From Bilabrum cf. latius (lineage: Eukaryota; Bigyra: Bicosoecida; Bigyra; Bicosoecida): a stretch of 64,000 nt of DNA. Every line of letters starts with the position of its first letter. Within the stretch, counting starts at the first letter, position 1. Below the pieces are notes generated by a model, which was not told the DNA's origin, ran no database searches, and was given only the letters and a program-made list of their open reading frames with translations. The position numbers and the translations under genes were made by a program. This document shows, one piece after another, positions 47,726 to 59,425 of the stretch. The stretch is taken from contig OZ237754.1 of NCBI GenBank assembly GCA_965178125.1, positions 62,001 through 126,000 on the forward strand, in the 5' to 3' direction.

Positions 47726-49278
47726 ATGCAGGCAGACGAGGTAGCATGCAGTGAGGCGAGGGGTAGAAAACGAATAACAGATCAGCAAGCCCAAGTGACA
47801 TTACCTGACAAAGAGTTGTCGACAGGCAGCACCCAACCTCCAACGTTGCCATCAAGCACCCCGGCTAATATTGCCCCCGATGGCTCTGCCGTTGTAATTC
47901 GCAAATCGCACCGATCAGCGTGGCTATGGTCCGCCGGAATTGTTATGATGTCGGTGATTGCCGCGGTTGAGGTGTCTGGCACACGGTAGTCGCTGTTCAG
48001 CGGCAATCCGATGTCACAAGGTTCTGAGTTGCTGCCCAGGCAGAATAATGATGATTTATAGAGGCACAGCACAGCTCTTGATGGAGAGTTTCCGCCTGCA
48101 GCAAGCTCAGTTGATGATAGAGAAGGGTCCTTGCCGAGGGCTTCGGGTGATACAGATGTGGCACAGCCACTGCCGCAGCGACGAGAGGAGAAGGATCGCC
48201 ACAGCACAGAAAGCAGCGCGTTTGTGGCAGCACCTGTAGACACCACTGGCGAGCTCCCTAAGAGTGGTTACCGGTTGCCGTCGCTGAGCGAGGTGTGGCT
48301 CGTTTGGTGCGCCGCCTGGCTCACAGCTGCCGCCACTGGCCTGGGCGCGCTTCCATTCGCGTGCGGGTCCAAGCTGCCGGACGCTCTTGTGGCGGTAAGC
48401 AACGGTGAGTTTACTGTTCCATGCATGCCCCCCTGCTCCTATCCTTTTCAATGGTGACGACTCCTCGTGCCTCCCCTTGGTGACCCCTGTTCCGATTCGA
48501 CCCTTGCATCCCATCGCCTCTGATCGCAGCCGCTGCCGCCGGCATGATGCTGGCAGCCTCCACCTCACTTGTGCTGGAGGCACTGGCCCATGCCGTTGCG
48601 ATGCACTCGTCAAATTAGATGGGGCTGGGAGACGGCGATGACTCGGGAATCCTGCCAGGGATGGCGGACGATCTGCTGGACGGGGCAGCGGCGGGCCTCG
48701 GGGACTGGTGGGCGGTGGCGCAGGTGCTGCTCGGTGCAGCGTGCGGGGTGGGCTTCGTGCTGGGCACGCACCGATGGCTGTCAGGCCACGATGATGTGAC
48801 GCTTGCGGATGTGGGCGGGTTGTATGCCAAGAGAATGCTCCTGCTGGTGGCTGTCATGACCGCGCACAGCTGCACAGAGGGCATCTCAATCGGGGTGAGC
48901 TACGCGGGCAGCAGTGGGGAGGCCCTGGGGCACTTTATGAGCAGCATCCTTGCCCTGCACAACGTGCCCGAGGGACTGGCCACTGCCCTGGTGCTGGTTC
49001 CCAGGGGAGTGGCACCTCTGGAGGCGGCCGTGTACGCGGTGGGCACCTCTGTTCCCCAACCCGTCTTTGCTGTGCTGGGCATGCTCTTCGTGTCGGTGTT
49101 CAGGGGTCTGCTGCCCGCGGGGTTCGGGTTCGCAGCGGGGGCCATGGTGTGGGTGGCGCTGTTCGACCTGGCCGTGGAGGCGGCGGAGGCAATGGGGTGG
49201 GTCAAGACCGTGGCGGTGACGGCGCTGGCAGGGGCTGGGATGATGGCCACACAGATGCTCATGCGGGGGGGTGGGTGA
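47726..49278 (+). CDS. ZIP-family (SLC39-like) metal transporter, 475 aa
   Basis: ZIP proteins import Zn2+, Fe2+ or Mn2+ into the cytosol. Exon 1 (47726-48404) and exon 2 (48530-49278) flank a 125 bp intron; the stop is TGA. After one N-terminal hydrophobic helix (WLWSAGIVMMSVIAAVEV) and a ~120-residue hydrophilic region, the transporter core begins (VWLVWCAAWLTAAATGLGALP). Metal-site helices are clear: TAHSCTEGISIGVSY (TM4 HS-EG) and ILALHNVPEGLATALVL (TM5 HNxPEG, residue ~370). The following helix reads FGFAAGAMVWVALFDL. Three UAG-Gln codons are present, two in the N-terminal region and one just after TM3 (MHSSNQMG). It resembles the ZIP11/ZupT-like branch more than the LIV-1 group, but this is a judgement by eye. 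Confidence 0.85.
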
Positions 49279-49422
49279 CGCATGGGGAATTGATAGGTGG
49301 AGTCTTGGAAGGGAATGCTCGTTGCCTTGCCCCCGGTGAGGCTTGCTGTTATTTCGCATGAACTGCGTGTAATTGATTAACGTCACACTGGTAAGATACC
49401 ATGCCGCAGTATATTGGTACAA

Positions 49423-50963
49423 TCACCCTTTCGACTTTCGCCTAGACCCCTTCTTGCTCTTGCCCTTGCTCTTTCCCTTGCCCTTGGATGCAGCGCTCCC
49501 CTTGCGCGCCCCCTCCTCCTCCTCGTCCTCATCATCACCACCGTCCATTGCAGCAGAACCAGCCCCCACGCCATCCCCCGAGGCCGAACCAGCAGCTGAA
49601 GAGGCGGCAGGGTCCCCCGCTCGCCCCGCCCCCGCCCCAGACGCAGCCGCGGCGGCGGCAGCCAGCCCCTCCACCTTGTCCAGCGCCGCCACCACTGTGG
49701 AGCACTTGCGGGCCAGCACCCTTAGCGCCCGCTTCACAATCATAGCGGCGGGGAACTGTCCGGCGCTCTCCACTGAGAACTCGAAGTGCTCGTTCTTCCG
49801 CCTGAGCTCAACGAGGTGCTGCCACCCGGGGTGCCGGATGCACTCCCTGCACATGGTGCACTTCCTCACGTCCTTCACGTACGCAGAGTACTCCCGCCCC
49901 CCCGACACATTCCCGACGGGCGCGCCCTCCTCCAACACGCCCTATTCACCTCCCTGCCCCTCCAGCCCCAGCCCAGCGGCAGCCGCCGGATCTGCGTCCA
50001 TCGCTGCCTGCCCCGACCCCGACCCAGACCCGGCACCCCCTCCAACGGCCCTCCCCAAGTCCTCGATATCGCCCGCCACCTCTGTGCCGTCGTCTCTCCT
50101 GCGGCCAAAGACCCCTGGGGCACACATGCTCACCAGACGGTCTGCCAGGTCGCCCCGGATGGGCCTCGAGAGCCGCACGTCGGGCAGCATGCGGTAGGTT
50201 GCGGTGGCCACCGGGCTCCATTTCGCGTGCTCCCTGCCGATGCCCTTGCTGGCGTGCGCCTCAAGCTCGATGTCCTAGGAGGGCAGGAGGCGCGTGATCT
50301 CGATGTCTCCGTGCACCATGCCAACGCCCTTGCAGGTCGCCTCCTGGTCCGGCGTGGACGGCTGGAAGTGCACCTGCGAGCTATACACAGTCGACTTGCG
50401 GTCCGCGGGCTCGCCGTCGCCCGTGCGCTGCGGAGAAGCACCCTTGACGTCGAGAATGAACACCAGCGTGTCCTTGTCGGAAGGGTGCTCGCCAACTTCG
50501 TGAAACCGGGCCGGATCGGCTCGGATGGGCAGAAGACCCAGCCGGTGAGCGAGGACCTCGTCCTGCATCACACCGGTGTTTTGCCGGATGTACACCTGCT
50601 CAATTGCCATTGTCGGTACTTCTGAAATCATAACGCGCCTGAGTGCGTTCGCAAGTGCCGGTGCGACGCCAACGAGATCAAAAACAACCTTGTCCGGGGA
50701 ATCGGACAGTATCCGCACTGACAGCTTCGACCGAAGAACTTCCAGGAACTGGCGAGCATCACCCGGACTGACAGAGTACTCCTGCGTGCAAGCAGTATCA
50801 CCAAATTATGCTGGCCACGCGTGTTATGCGCCTTGATGGGAAGCCTGCTGTACAATTGCCTTAGTGCGGTATCACTCACTTTCTTGGTACCATGCACTTC
50901 CAGCCTCGTGTGTGTGGCCTTGGTACGACGTGCCAAATCAATCGAGGAGGATGTTGCACTCAT
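49423..50963 (-). CDS. RPAC1: RNA polymerase I/III subunit AC40 (RPAC1), 480 aa
   Basis: AC40 pairs with AC19 in the assembly platform of RNA polymerases I and III. Exon 1 (50963-50880) and exon 2 (50781-49423) flank a 98 bp intron; the stop is TGA. Family blocks are VVFDLVGVAPALANALRRVM, EVPTMAIEQVYI, QNTGVMQDEVLAHRLGLLP, a six-Cys-type region reduced to CTMCREC, and the AC40 signature ASKGIGREHAKWSPVATATY. UAG at 50275 supplies the Gln of LLPSQDIEL, where homologues read GQEIE. Another UAG lies at 49939 in an acidic/Gly insert. The C-terminal ~75 residues are disordered and Lys-rich (KGKSKGKSKKGSRRKSKG), likely nucleolar targeting. RPB3 was considered, but GIGREHAKWSP is AC40-like. Confidence 0.92.
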
Positions 50964-51142
50964 GGCTACTTTGACTAAGTGAAACAATGCATGTGCCCCA
51001 TTGCTCCAGAAACTGTATTTGATCATTTGTAGCGAGTTGTTTTACAAGAAAGGAGCGTTGGTGCAACTGATCCATTTTAAGCGCACTGAGTCAAAGTTTC
51101 GTTGTATCGTTGGATTCAAGTTTATCTATTATATTATATCAT

Positions 51143-53251
51143 ATGCACAGAGGACTATCATGCGCCATAATTGCGTTTGTGACAGTGTGTCTGGTGCGTG
51201 AATCCGAGGGAGACGATTTTGATGTTACCATCCACGACAAGGGCTCTCTGGGCATGCAGCTTGATTCAAGACTCCAGGTATCTGGGTTTCGGAGAGGACC
51301 CAACGGCCAGCCCCTGCCTGCGGAGGACTCCGGTTGGATTCGCGTTGGCGACCGTTTGATTGCTGTCAATGAGCGCAGCGTTGAGGGCCAAAGTCTGCCG
51401 AACGCGGCCAGCATCATCGCGAGAGCGGACCATCCAAAAATATTGCGATTTAGGGCTTCCTCCGGCTAGAATCGCACTGCGGAAATGCAGGCTCTGCTGA
51501 GCAGGCCCGGAGGAGTGCACGGCGTGCGAGGCGTTCTGGACATCCGCCGCGAAGGCCTCCCGGCGATGGAGCTCCCGTTCACCAAGGCGCTCTTTGGAGG
51601 TCCCACCGGCTGCTGGAAGGCCCCTCTTGTGGTGGCGTAGCCCCCCGAGGGATGCGGCGCGTACCGGAACGGCCCCTCAGTGCGGGACTCACTGGTGGTG
51701 GTCCGCAGGGGCCTGTGCTCGTTTCACTCCAAGGCGGTGCAGGCGCAGCAGCAGGGGGCCAGGGGGCTCGTCGTGGTGAACGACAATGATGACACCCTGC
51801 CCATGCCGGGCCCCGACAACGAGGACGAGGGCAAGCACAAGCACGGCCACAGCCCCAGCCCCAGCTCCAGGCGAGCCCGGGCCGAGGACAGTGCCGACCT
51901 GCCTGCGGTGATGGTGGGCCTGGAGCACTTTCGGTCCCTGGCCCGGCTCCTGCAGAGAGACCCCTCCGAGCCCGGGGCCAGGGATGCCAGCCTGGAGGCG
52001 AGACGCACCATGGGGCTGGGCAAGGCCGCTCGTGATGAGTCTCTGTGGCTGGGGTGGGGTCGGTCCAGGAGGCACGAGGGGCTGCTCGTGGTGGAGGGGG
52101 CGTGGTGCGGGGAGGGACAGGCCATTGAGGGGCCCCCGGAGGGAGAGGACGGGGGAGAAATCGAGGGGGCGGGAGAGGGGGGTGCTGCTGGTGATGCGGA
52201 GGAGGTGACTCTCAGGGGTGCTGGGCAGCTTGCTCTGGAGGATTCGGCCGCGGGGCCAGCGGCCGGGGTGCTGTCGGCCTTGCATGCAAGCGCAGCTGTC
52301 GAGGACCAGGACGGGGACCAGGACCAGGACGGGGAAGGGCACGAAGGCGGCAGCAAGGGGCAGCACTCTGTGGAACGGGCTGAGTATCTCCGGGCCCGGT
52401 TCGGGGGGGCTGTTCCCCGAGGGCCCCTTCCGCTGGTGGTCGCCTCGGAGCCAGCGGATGGGTGCGAGACTGGCCAAGGTCGGTGGGTGGGGGCGGCCGT
52501 GCTCGTCTCTCGCGGTGGATGCAGCTTCGAGCGCAAGCAGGAGGTCGCGATGGCCGCGGGGGCGCGCGCCGTGGTGGTGTCCAACAGTGGGCCCGGGCTG
52601 GAGAGGGCGGAGTCGGAGGCCTCCAAGCGGTCCAGGGGCTGGAGGGAGCGGAACCGGCTGGCGAGAGCAGCGGCGCTGCTGGGCAGAGAGGTTCCGCAGG
52701 AGGCGCCGCGCGCTAGCGATGGGGCTGAGTCGGACGAGGACCAGGCAGGCGACACCGAGGTGCATCGCATTGCCGCGTAGCTGCCCGCGGAGGCAGGGGA
52801 CGTGGGCGAGGGCATTCCGGTGGTGATGGTTCCCACGGCTGCTGGGCAGCGGCTCCGTGGCGCAGTGGCTGAGGCGGGGCACAAGGGGGTACGGGCCGTG
52901 GCGGCGGCGGGCGAGCTGGGCTCGCAGGCAGAGGTAGGGGCCGGGGGCGCGAAGGTGAAGGCAGGGGCCGCCGCGAGCAGCCCCGTGTGGGTGCAGTTCC
53001 GTCCGGATGCCGGGCTGGTGGACGGGTGGGAGTCTCTGGAAAGGCTGTTGGACGAGGGCGAGTGGCCAGGGAGCGGGCGGGGCAAGGCCCGGACCAAGCT
53101 CTACCGCCGGTTGAGCAGGGCACATCACCCCGACAAGAGAGGCGGGGACGAAGACCGCTTCCAGCTGCTCTCGTACGCGTACCGCAGGGCGTGCCACAGG
53201 TTGGACCCGGAGCAGTGGCCGGACTTCCAAGACGACTGGGCGTCAAGCTGA
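51143..53251 (+). CDS. Secretory-pathway PDZ - PA - PA - J-domain protein, 702 aa
   Basis: One frame from ATG 51143 to TGA 53249 contains three UAG-Gln codons (51467, 51638, 52778). A signal peptide (GLSCAIIAFVTVCLV) starts the protein. Residues ~28-107 look like a PDZ domain (KGSLGMQLDSRLQVSGF, GWIRVGDRLIAVNERSVEG). Two protease-associated (PA)-type blocks follow: DSLVVVRRGLCSFHSKAVQA (~180) and AAVLVSRGGCSFERKQEVAM (~450). The C-terminal ~70 residues are a J domain with KLYRRLSRAHHPDKRGGDED (HPD intact) that should stimulate an Hsp70. An ER- or endomembrane-lumen co-chaperone is a reasonable inference. I know of no named family with this domain order. It shares a 179 bp divergent promoter region with AC40. 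Confidence 0.75.
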
Positions 53252-53426
53252 AGCTTGCCAGAACGAGCACCCGATTCCAACCGCATGATTGCACTGATTA
53301 AATTATACTAAAATGAGAAGAATCGCTACTACCCAGCACTACGTGCGATTGTATAGAGGAGTATCCAGGAGCGTCGCGAGTCGAATGCGGCTGCGGCTCT
53401 AGCCGCTTCCTCAAGCTCTGATTGGC

Positions 53427-55244
53427 ATGATGCGACCGATGTCATCTGCCGCCGCCCTGAGCCCTACCGCAATGAATGCCACTGAGGGCCAGCTTGTCTC
53501 GCTCCGTGGTGTCGTATCCAAGGTGATCTACAGCTCTGCAGACGGCGGCTATGGCATTGTGCAGCTCAAGGTCCAGTCGTACGGCGACGCCTAGGTCGCG
53601 CAGGACCGCCTAGCTTCCCAAATGCAAGGGGTAAATGCATCTGCCTTCGGGATTGCCGGCACTGCCGCGCAAGGCCCGGGAACACCTGGTGGCGAGCCAG
53701 CCGAGCGGCAGCTGGCGAGCCCGAACGAATCTGTCACCGTGCAGGGGGGACCGCAGGTCGCTTCCATGCAAAAAGGAGAACTAGTCAATATTGAGGGTAG
53801 CTGGTAGAAGCATCGCCGCTACGGGATGCAGGTGAAAGCCAGTGCGGTTCGCGCAACCCCACCAGATTCAGCCGACGCTCTTGTTCGATTGCTGGGCAGC
53901 GGATCATTCAAAGGGATCGGACCGGTGCTAGCAGGGCGGCTTGTGGAGTAGCTAGGCTCGAGTGGTGCGGTAAAAGCGCTTGGGGAGGGGGATCATGCAG
54001 CCCTTGCCCGTGTTCGCGGGATCAGCGCTCGCATTGCGCGCGAGGCAAGTGCTCGGTGGCGGGCGCGCTCGTCAGGTGCCGAGTTCGAGGGGCTGTGCGC
54101 GCGCGTCGGCCTCAGCGCATCTGCCACTGCCCGCCTTCGGCAGGCGTTTGGCGGGTCAAGCGAGGCGATGGAGGCGCTTCGGCGAGACCCGTACGGCGCG
54201 CTAGCGAGGGTCAAGGGGCCCGGCCTGGGCCTGGCAGTTGGAGACAAGATGGCAAGGGCGCTGCACGCGGGAGGCGATGGAGGCCAAGATAATACCCAGT
54301 CGTAGCAAGCAGCAGAGGAGGTGACAGACCTCTCTAGAGGCTCCCCAGGTGCCGGCATGGAGGGGGGGGCAGGGGGCGCCACCAACCACATGCACCAGGG
54401 GGGCGCAGAGGGAACACACAAGGGGACGACACCTCAACCGAACCGAGGACGAGGGCAATCGCAGGAAAGCACCGCGACCGTCGCTCCGGATGCGCCCGCT
54501 CCTGGTGACCCGCTGTACGGCCCCAGGGTCCGGTCCGCGGTGCTGCAGGAGGCCAGGCAGGGCATGCTCCGGGCGGGGCACTGCTTCCTGCCCGCAGGGG
54601 AGCTCCTGCGGCTGGGGGCAAAGGCGGTGCTGCCGGGAGCATGGCGGGGGAGAGCAGCACGCAAGAGCAGCGGAGCGAGCGGCGGTGGGGATGGGGATGG
54701 GGATGGGTTGGTTCCGCTCGCACAGGTGCTCATGGAGGGGGTCCCGAGCGCCTAGCCTCGCGACCAGCAGGTCGGCTCCGACTCGGAGCCGAAAGTACCC
54801 AGTGCTGCGCGCGATGAAGACGCGGCGGGTCTGATTCGTCGGGCGATGCTGCAGGTGCTCGAGGCGGAGGGTGTGGTGGAGGTTGCTGGCCCTGGTGGAA
54901 GCACAAGCGGGGATGGGGCGATCGACCTGGACCAGGCCGTGGATGGTTCCTCGGGCAAGGTCAGATCGCTGGCAGCGAGCGCAAGGGGCGTTCTGGATGG
55001 AGTCAGGGGAGGGCAGCTGCACGTGCAGGCAGTGATGGGGGGAGCAAGGGACAGCACCGACGAGTCGGGGGCCGCTGTGATCGCGGTGTCCTTGGCAGGC
55101 ACACGGCGCACCGAATAGGCTGCAGCAGCCGCGGTGGGGCGGTTGGTGGGCTCGTTTCTGGAGTCGGGAGCTCGATTGAGGACGCACGGGGGCACCCAGA
55201 CGATCCTCGCCGGGGATGCGACCAGCAAGGAGGAGGGAAAGCAG

Positions 55245-55300
<56 letters not shown>

Positions 55301-58088
55301 GGGGTAGGAGCAGCGCGATGGTGCCTAGCCGAGGGCATCGGGCAAGGGCAAGGACAAGGGTGAGTCAAGGGAGCTCACCGAGGAGCAGAGGGCAGCAGTG
55401 GACACGGCGCTCAAGTCTCCCATCGCGGTCATCACCGGTGGTCCGGGGACAGGCAAGACCACCGCAGTGAGGGCGGTGGTGCAGGCCTGGCTGAGGCAGG
55501 GGCGGCGGGTTGCGCTGGCCTGTCCCACCGCCCGCGCGGCGCATCGACTGAACGAGGTGTGCAGCGGCATCTTGAGCGCATTTCAGGCCGAAATGGCAGC
55601 CTCGGCAAAGGGCATGCGCGGGCAGGGTCCGGCGGTCGCCCTCGCCCAGGCACCGCACGCTGTCACCGTGCACCGGCTGCTGGGTTACGGCATCAGCTCC
55701 GAGTCCCCAGCGGGACTGGCCGCTCAGGCCCGGGCCGATGCACTGGCTCGCGGCGAGGCCGTGCCTGCCTTGTCCGGTGAGAATGCGGGTCCAGGATCAG
55801 GGTTGAGGCGGCGGGGCCGCGGACAAGCGGACAGCTCGACGCTGCCGCAGGTAGGTGCCCTGTCTCTCGGGAGACAGCTCGGCGGTGGGGGCGTGGGCAT
55901 GGGCATCGCTGGCGGTTAGGGCACCATGGGGGATGAGGGCGGGCCAGTGGTGGATCTGGATGGAGAAGGAGCGTATAAAGGTGTGGGTGGGATGGAAGGC
56001 ATGCGGGATGGCTATGGTGGTGCGCCTGGCAATGGAGGACTAGGTGTGGGGCTGCCAGAGCAGACGGGGGGTGGGGAGGGGGAGGAGGAGGATGACGGGG
56101 CGGCGGAGATGTCGATGGATGCTGCTGCTGGGGTTGTACCTGGTTCACAAGCGGGAATAAAGGGCAAAGGCAAAGGTAAAGGAAGCTCCCACGGGCCGTT
56201 CCTGTTCCATGCCGACAACCCGCTGCCCTACGACGCGGTGCTGGTGGACGAGGCCAGCATGCTGGACCTGAACCTAGCGCGGGCGCTCATCGAGGCGCTG
56301 CCCGTGCCCAAGGTGGCGGACGGGGAGGTACCGGGGGCACAGGAGGGGGTCAATCCAGGGAACAAGCGAGGCGCCCCCAGCCTCATCCTGGTGGGCGACC
56401 ACGATCAGCTGCCCAGCGTGGCGCCGGGGCGGGTCCTGCGGGACATGGTCAGCGCTGGGGAACAGAACCAGCAGGATGGTGGCGCCGGTGTGACGAGCGA
56501 TGCATCCGTTCAGTTCCCAGTGGTGCCTGTGGCCCGCCTGCAGCGCATCTTCCGGCAGGCGGCTGCCTCCTCCATCGTGAGGAACGCGCACGGCGTGAAC
56601 GAGGGCAAGGGCCTGGTGGCCGTGCACGAGCTGCCCCTTGATCTAGGCTCTCGGTAGGCAGCCGGGGAGCAAGAAGGAAGCGGGGCCGCGGCCGGCAAGA
56701 GCAAGTGGCTGCTGCCTCTGCCGAGCGAGACGGAAGAGGCGCTGAGGGCAGGTGTGCGCGCGGCCAGGACAGGCGGGGCTGCACCCGGTGGCCCTGCAGC
56801 CCCCGCCCCCACTTTCCCCTCCCTGACCGAGTTCCCACCTCCCGAGATGGACACACTCTGGATCGACGCCGAGGACCCAGCAGGTGCCGCCCGCAGACTT
56901 CGAGAAGACGTGCCTGCCCTGGTGCGAGCCATGGGGCTGGAGCCAGAGGAGCACCTGCTCGTCATGTCGCCCATGCGGAGGGGGCCTCTGGGCACCAACC
57001 AGCTGAACGAAATGCTGCGGCCCGTGCTGCGGAAGCGCGATGCTCGCGGGGTGCAGAGAGATGCCGATGGCGCTCCCTCGGCAGGCCGATGGGGGCAGGA
57101 TTCCGCACCCGCGGTGGGTGTGGGGGACCGCGTGATGCAGAAGAAGAACAACTACGACTTCGGGGTGGTGAACGGGGACGTGGGACACGTGGCAGATGTG
57201 GGCACGGACGGGTCAGTGCTGGTTGTGTTCACCTCGCCTGCCCCCCAGATCGACGGGGTACCCCAGGGCGGGGGGGGCATGTTCGGGGGGCTGTTCGGGC
57301 ACGACATGCGTACGGTGCGGTATTCCGCGGCAGAGGCGCGCAGGCAGCTGGAGCTGGCCTACGCTGTGACCGTGCACAAGGCGCAGGGGAGCGAGTGGCC
57401 AGTAGTGGTCGCATGTGCGCACACCTCCCACGCGCCCATCCTCACGCGCGGCCTGCTGTACACGGCGGTGAGCCGCGCCCAGCGTCTCCTCGTGGTGGTT
57501 GGCTCCAGGCGAGCCGTGCGCATGGCCGTGAACAAGGACGCAGAGACGAGGAGGCACACCATGCTGGCGGGAGACGTGCAGCGGGCCGTGCTGGGTGCCA
57601 TGGCCGGGGCGGGGAGGCCCCTGCTAGAGGACGACACGGGTGCCAGTGCCAGTGCCAGTGCCAGTGCCAGTGGCAGCAGTGCAGCTGCCACGGGGCTGTC
57701 GCCACTGGCAGCCTACGCCAGCATGTGCGGGGCCATGGGGGCCGGGGAGGGGGAGCACAACTTCGTATAGAGGGTGGTAACAATCGATGACGAGATCAGC
57801 AGGGCCAGGGAACAAGGCGGGGGCGCCGGCCTGGGACTGGCAGCGGTGCCCGCGGCGGACCTCGTCGGTTCCACGCCTCCTATTCAATCGAATGGCCCGC
57901 GCGGGGACAGCCGGGCAATGCATGGAATGGAAGACCAAAGGAGAATGCCGATGGGTCTTTCAGGCCTGTCACTGCGGCGGAAGGCGCAGTCCCTGCTGAA
58001 TGCAGACGTGGACGCGGCTCTGGTGAGGCGGGGCCAGGAGAAGGCTGCAGGATGGGCGGTGGAGGTGCGCGCCGGTGAGAGGCAGTAA
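53427..58088 (+). CDS. RecD2-like superfamily 1B DNA helicase, 1553 aa
   Basis: One frame from ATG 53427 to TAA 58086 (next codon TAG) contains about ten UAG-Gln codons. The N-terminal OB-type domain (SLRGVVSKVIYSSADGGYG) and helix-hairpin-helix region (FKGIGPVLAGRLVEQLG, RVRGISARIA) match RecD2, the 5'-3' helicase of many bacteria. Helicase motifs are ITGGPGTGKTT (Walker A, ~670), CPTARAAHRL (Ia), VLVDEASMLD (Walker B, ~940), LILVGDHDQLPSV (III), and the UvrD_C motifs VTVHKAQGSEW (~1317) and GLLYTAVSRAQRLLVV (VI). It is twice the bacterial length because of Gly/Ser/Ala inserts, including a (His-Gly)9 run. It lacks introns. A bacterial origin followed by long residence is likely, since it shares the host GC content, inserts and UAG usage. 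Confidence 0.88.
55245..55299. repeat. CATGGG hexanucleotide microsatellite, nine units
   Basis: A perfect CATGGG tract inside the RecD2-like gene encodes alternating His-Gly, just ahead of the helicase core. It keeps the frame and is open on both strands. Confidence 0.95.
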
Positions 58089-58242
58089 TAGGGATGCAGC
58101 CGGGTCAGAGGAGGCAGCATAGATTCGCTTAAACGTGTTGTGCGATGAACAGATAGATCTACTTGTAAAGTGCAGTCCACTGCCACAGGCAGCATCCACT
58201 GTTCAGCAAGGCCTCCTCACATACATAATCGAACACTTGGCC

Positions 58243-59275
58243 ATGGCCACCGTGGATATAGTGCCTTTGGCTGGCATTTCTAGTTAGTGAGTGGATCTGA
58301 GCTTCCCCGGTTGCAGCAACGACGGTAGGATCGTTCCTCGATACTTGGCAAGCTCCAAAACAATATGATTCTCGCAGCTGGGCAGCGATCTAGTTGTTCG
58401 ATGACGTCGAGAATACAAAGGAGATTGTCACTGCTGTCATCAAGGGGGACCTAGATGTTTCCATTCTGGACACAAGCGCGGTGCTCTCGAGCAAAGTGCT
58501 GCTAGCTGCTTGCCAACGGGCTTGCTACCAGCATGTGAATCACAAGCTGGTGGCATCCACCCTTGGGGCGGAAGTAGCATACAGAATCAGCCCGTACCGA
58601 GGTGTTGGGGAGGCCTTGCGTGAATTTGGCGCTAAGGAGACAAGCCGATCCATCGTGATTGTGGGCTTGCTGGCACCAGACGCCGATGGCTCAGCCGCAG
58701 CAGGTGCTGGGGTAGCGGAGGCGGCGTCCAAGCTGCAATCATCCATCTCTAGCCTAATTAGGGGGAAATCCGTCCCAAATCCATGCTCCGCGATCGATGG
58801 TCGCAGGACGAGCAGCGGGGACCGGGCCGTGCTGGCGCTTTACGGCCTCGAGCCAGATGGGGAGGAAATGGCGGTCTACGCGGACGGTGGGGCTGATGCA
58901 GTCCCACCCAAAGGACTTTCAGCAGCTGCATTGAGCGGGGAGAGGACAGGAGATGATGTAGGATCCCAGTCTCACTCAGGATCTGCAGCTGCTGGCTCAG
59001 GTGCAGCATCGGATGCCAGCGGCGCAGTGGCTAGCGCTCGTCGGCTGGATCCGGCAGAGGCCGCGTGCATTGCATGCATGTGCATACGATAGCCCAGCAC
59101 TAGGCCCAGGGGTGCTTCCAAGGGCAAGGGCAAGGGCAAGGGAAAGGCAGGCGCGGCAGCAGGGGGTGCCGGCGGAAGCACCGGCACGAGCAGCCGACGA
59201 GGCAAGAAGAGGCGCCGAGGGCCACCAGCTGAGGGAGCATCGGCCAGCGGGTCTGCTGAATCGAAGCCAGAGTGA
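58243..59275 (+). CDS. Cgi121/TPRKB-like KEOPS subunit, 313 aa
   Basis: KEOPS makes the t6A modification next to the anticodon of ANN-decoding tRNAs; Cgi121 binds the kinase Bud32. Exon 2 (58378-59275, TGA) contains the family core: LFDDVENTKEIVTAVIKGDLDVSILD, SSKVLLAACQRACYQHVNHK and VAYRISPYRGVGEALREFG, then SIVIVGL. The proposed exon 1 (58243-58286, MATVDIVPLAGIS) joins across a 91 bp GTGAGT..CAG intron in phase, but it is short and uncertain, and a further small exon is possible. UAG-Gln codons occur at 58391 (AIQLFDDV) and 59090. The C-terminal ~100 residues add a disordered, Lys-Gly-rich and KKRRRG tail not found in yeast or human proteins. Confidence 0.72.
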
Positions 59276-59425
59276 TGTTCTTTGCATCTATGTCGCGCAC
59301 GCTATCGGATCTTGGTAGCGAGCAATTACTGCTTTCCTCCGAGTCGGGGAGCGTAGCACGGTGTCGGCCGATGATCGGCCACTACCCATCTCTCTACTAT
59401 TCGACAAGCAATTCGCTGGGCAAAG

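Noticed and set aside
53427-58088. Bacterial contamination because of the RecD2-like helicase
   Set aside because: It shares the host base composition, inserts and about ten UAG-Gln codons, and sits between intron-bearing eukaryotic genes.
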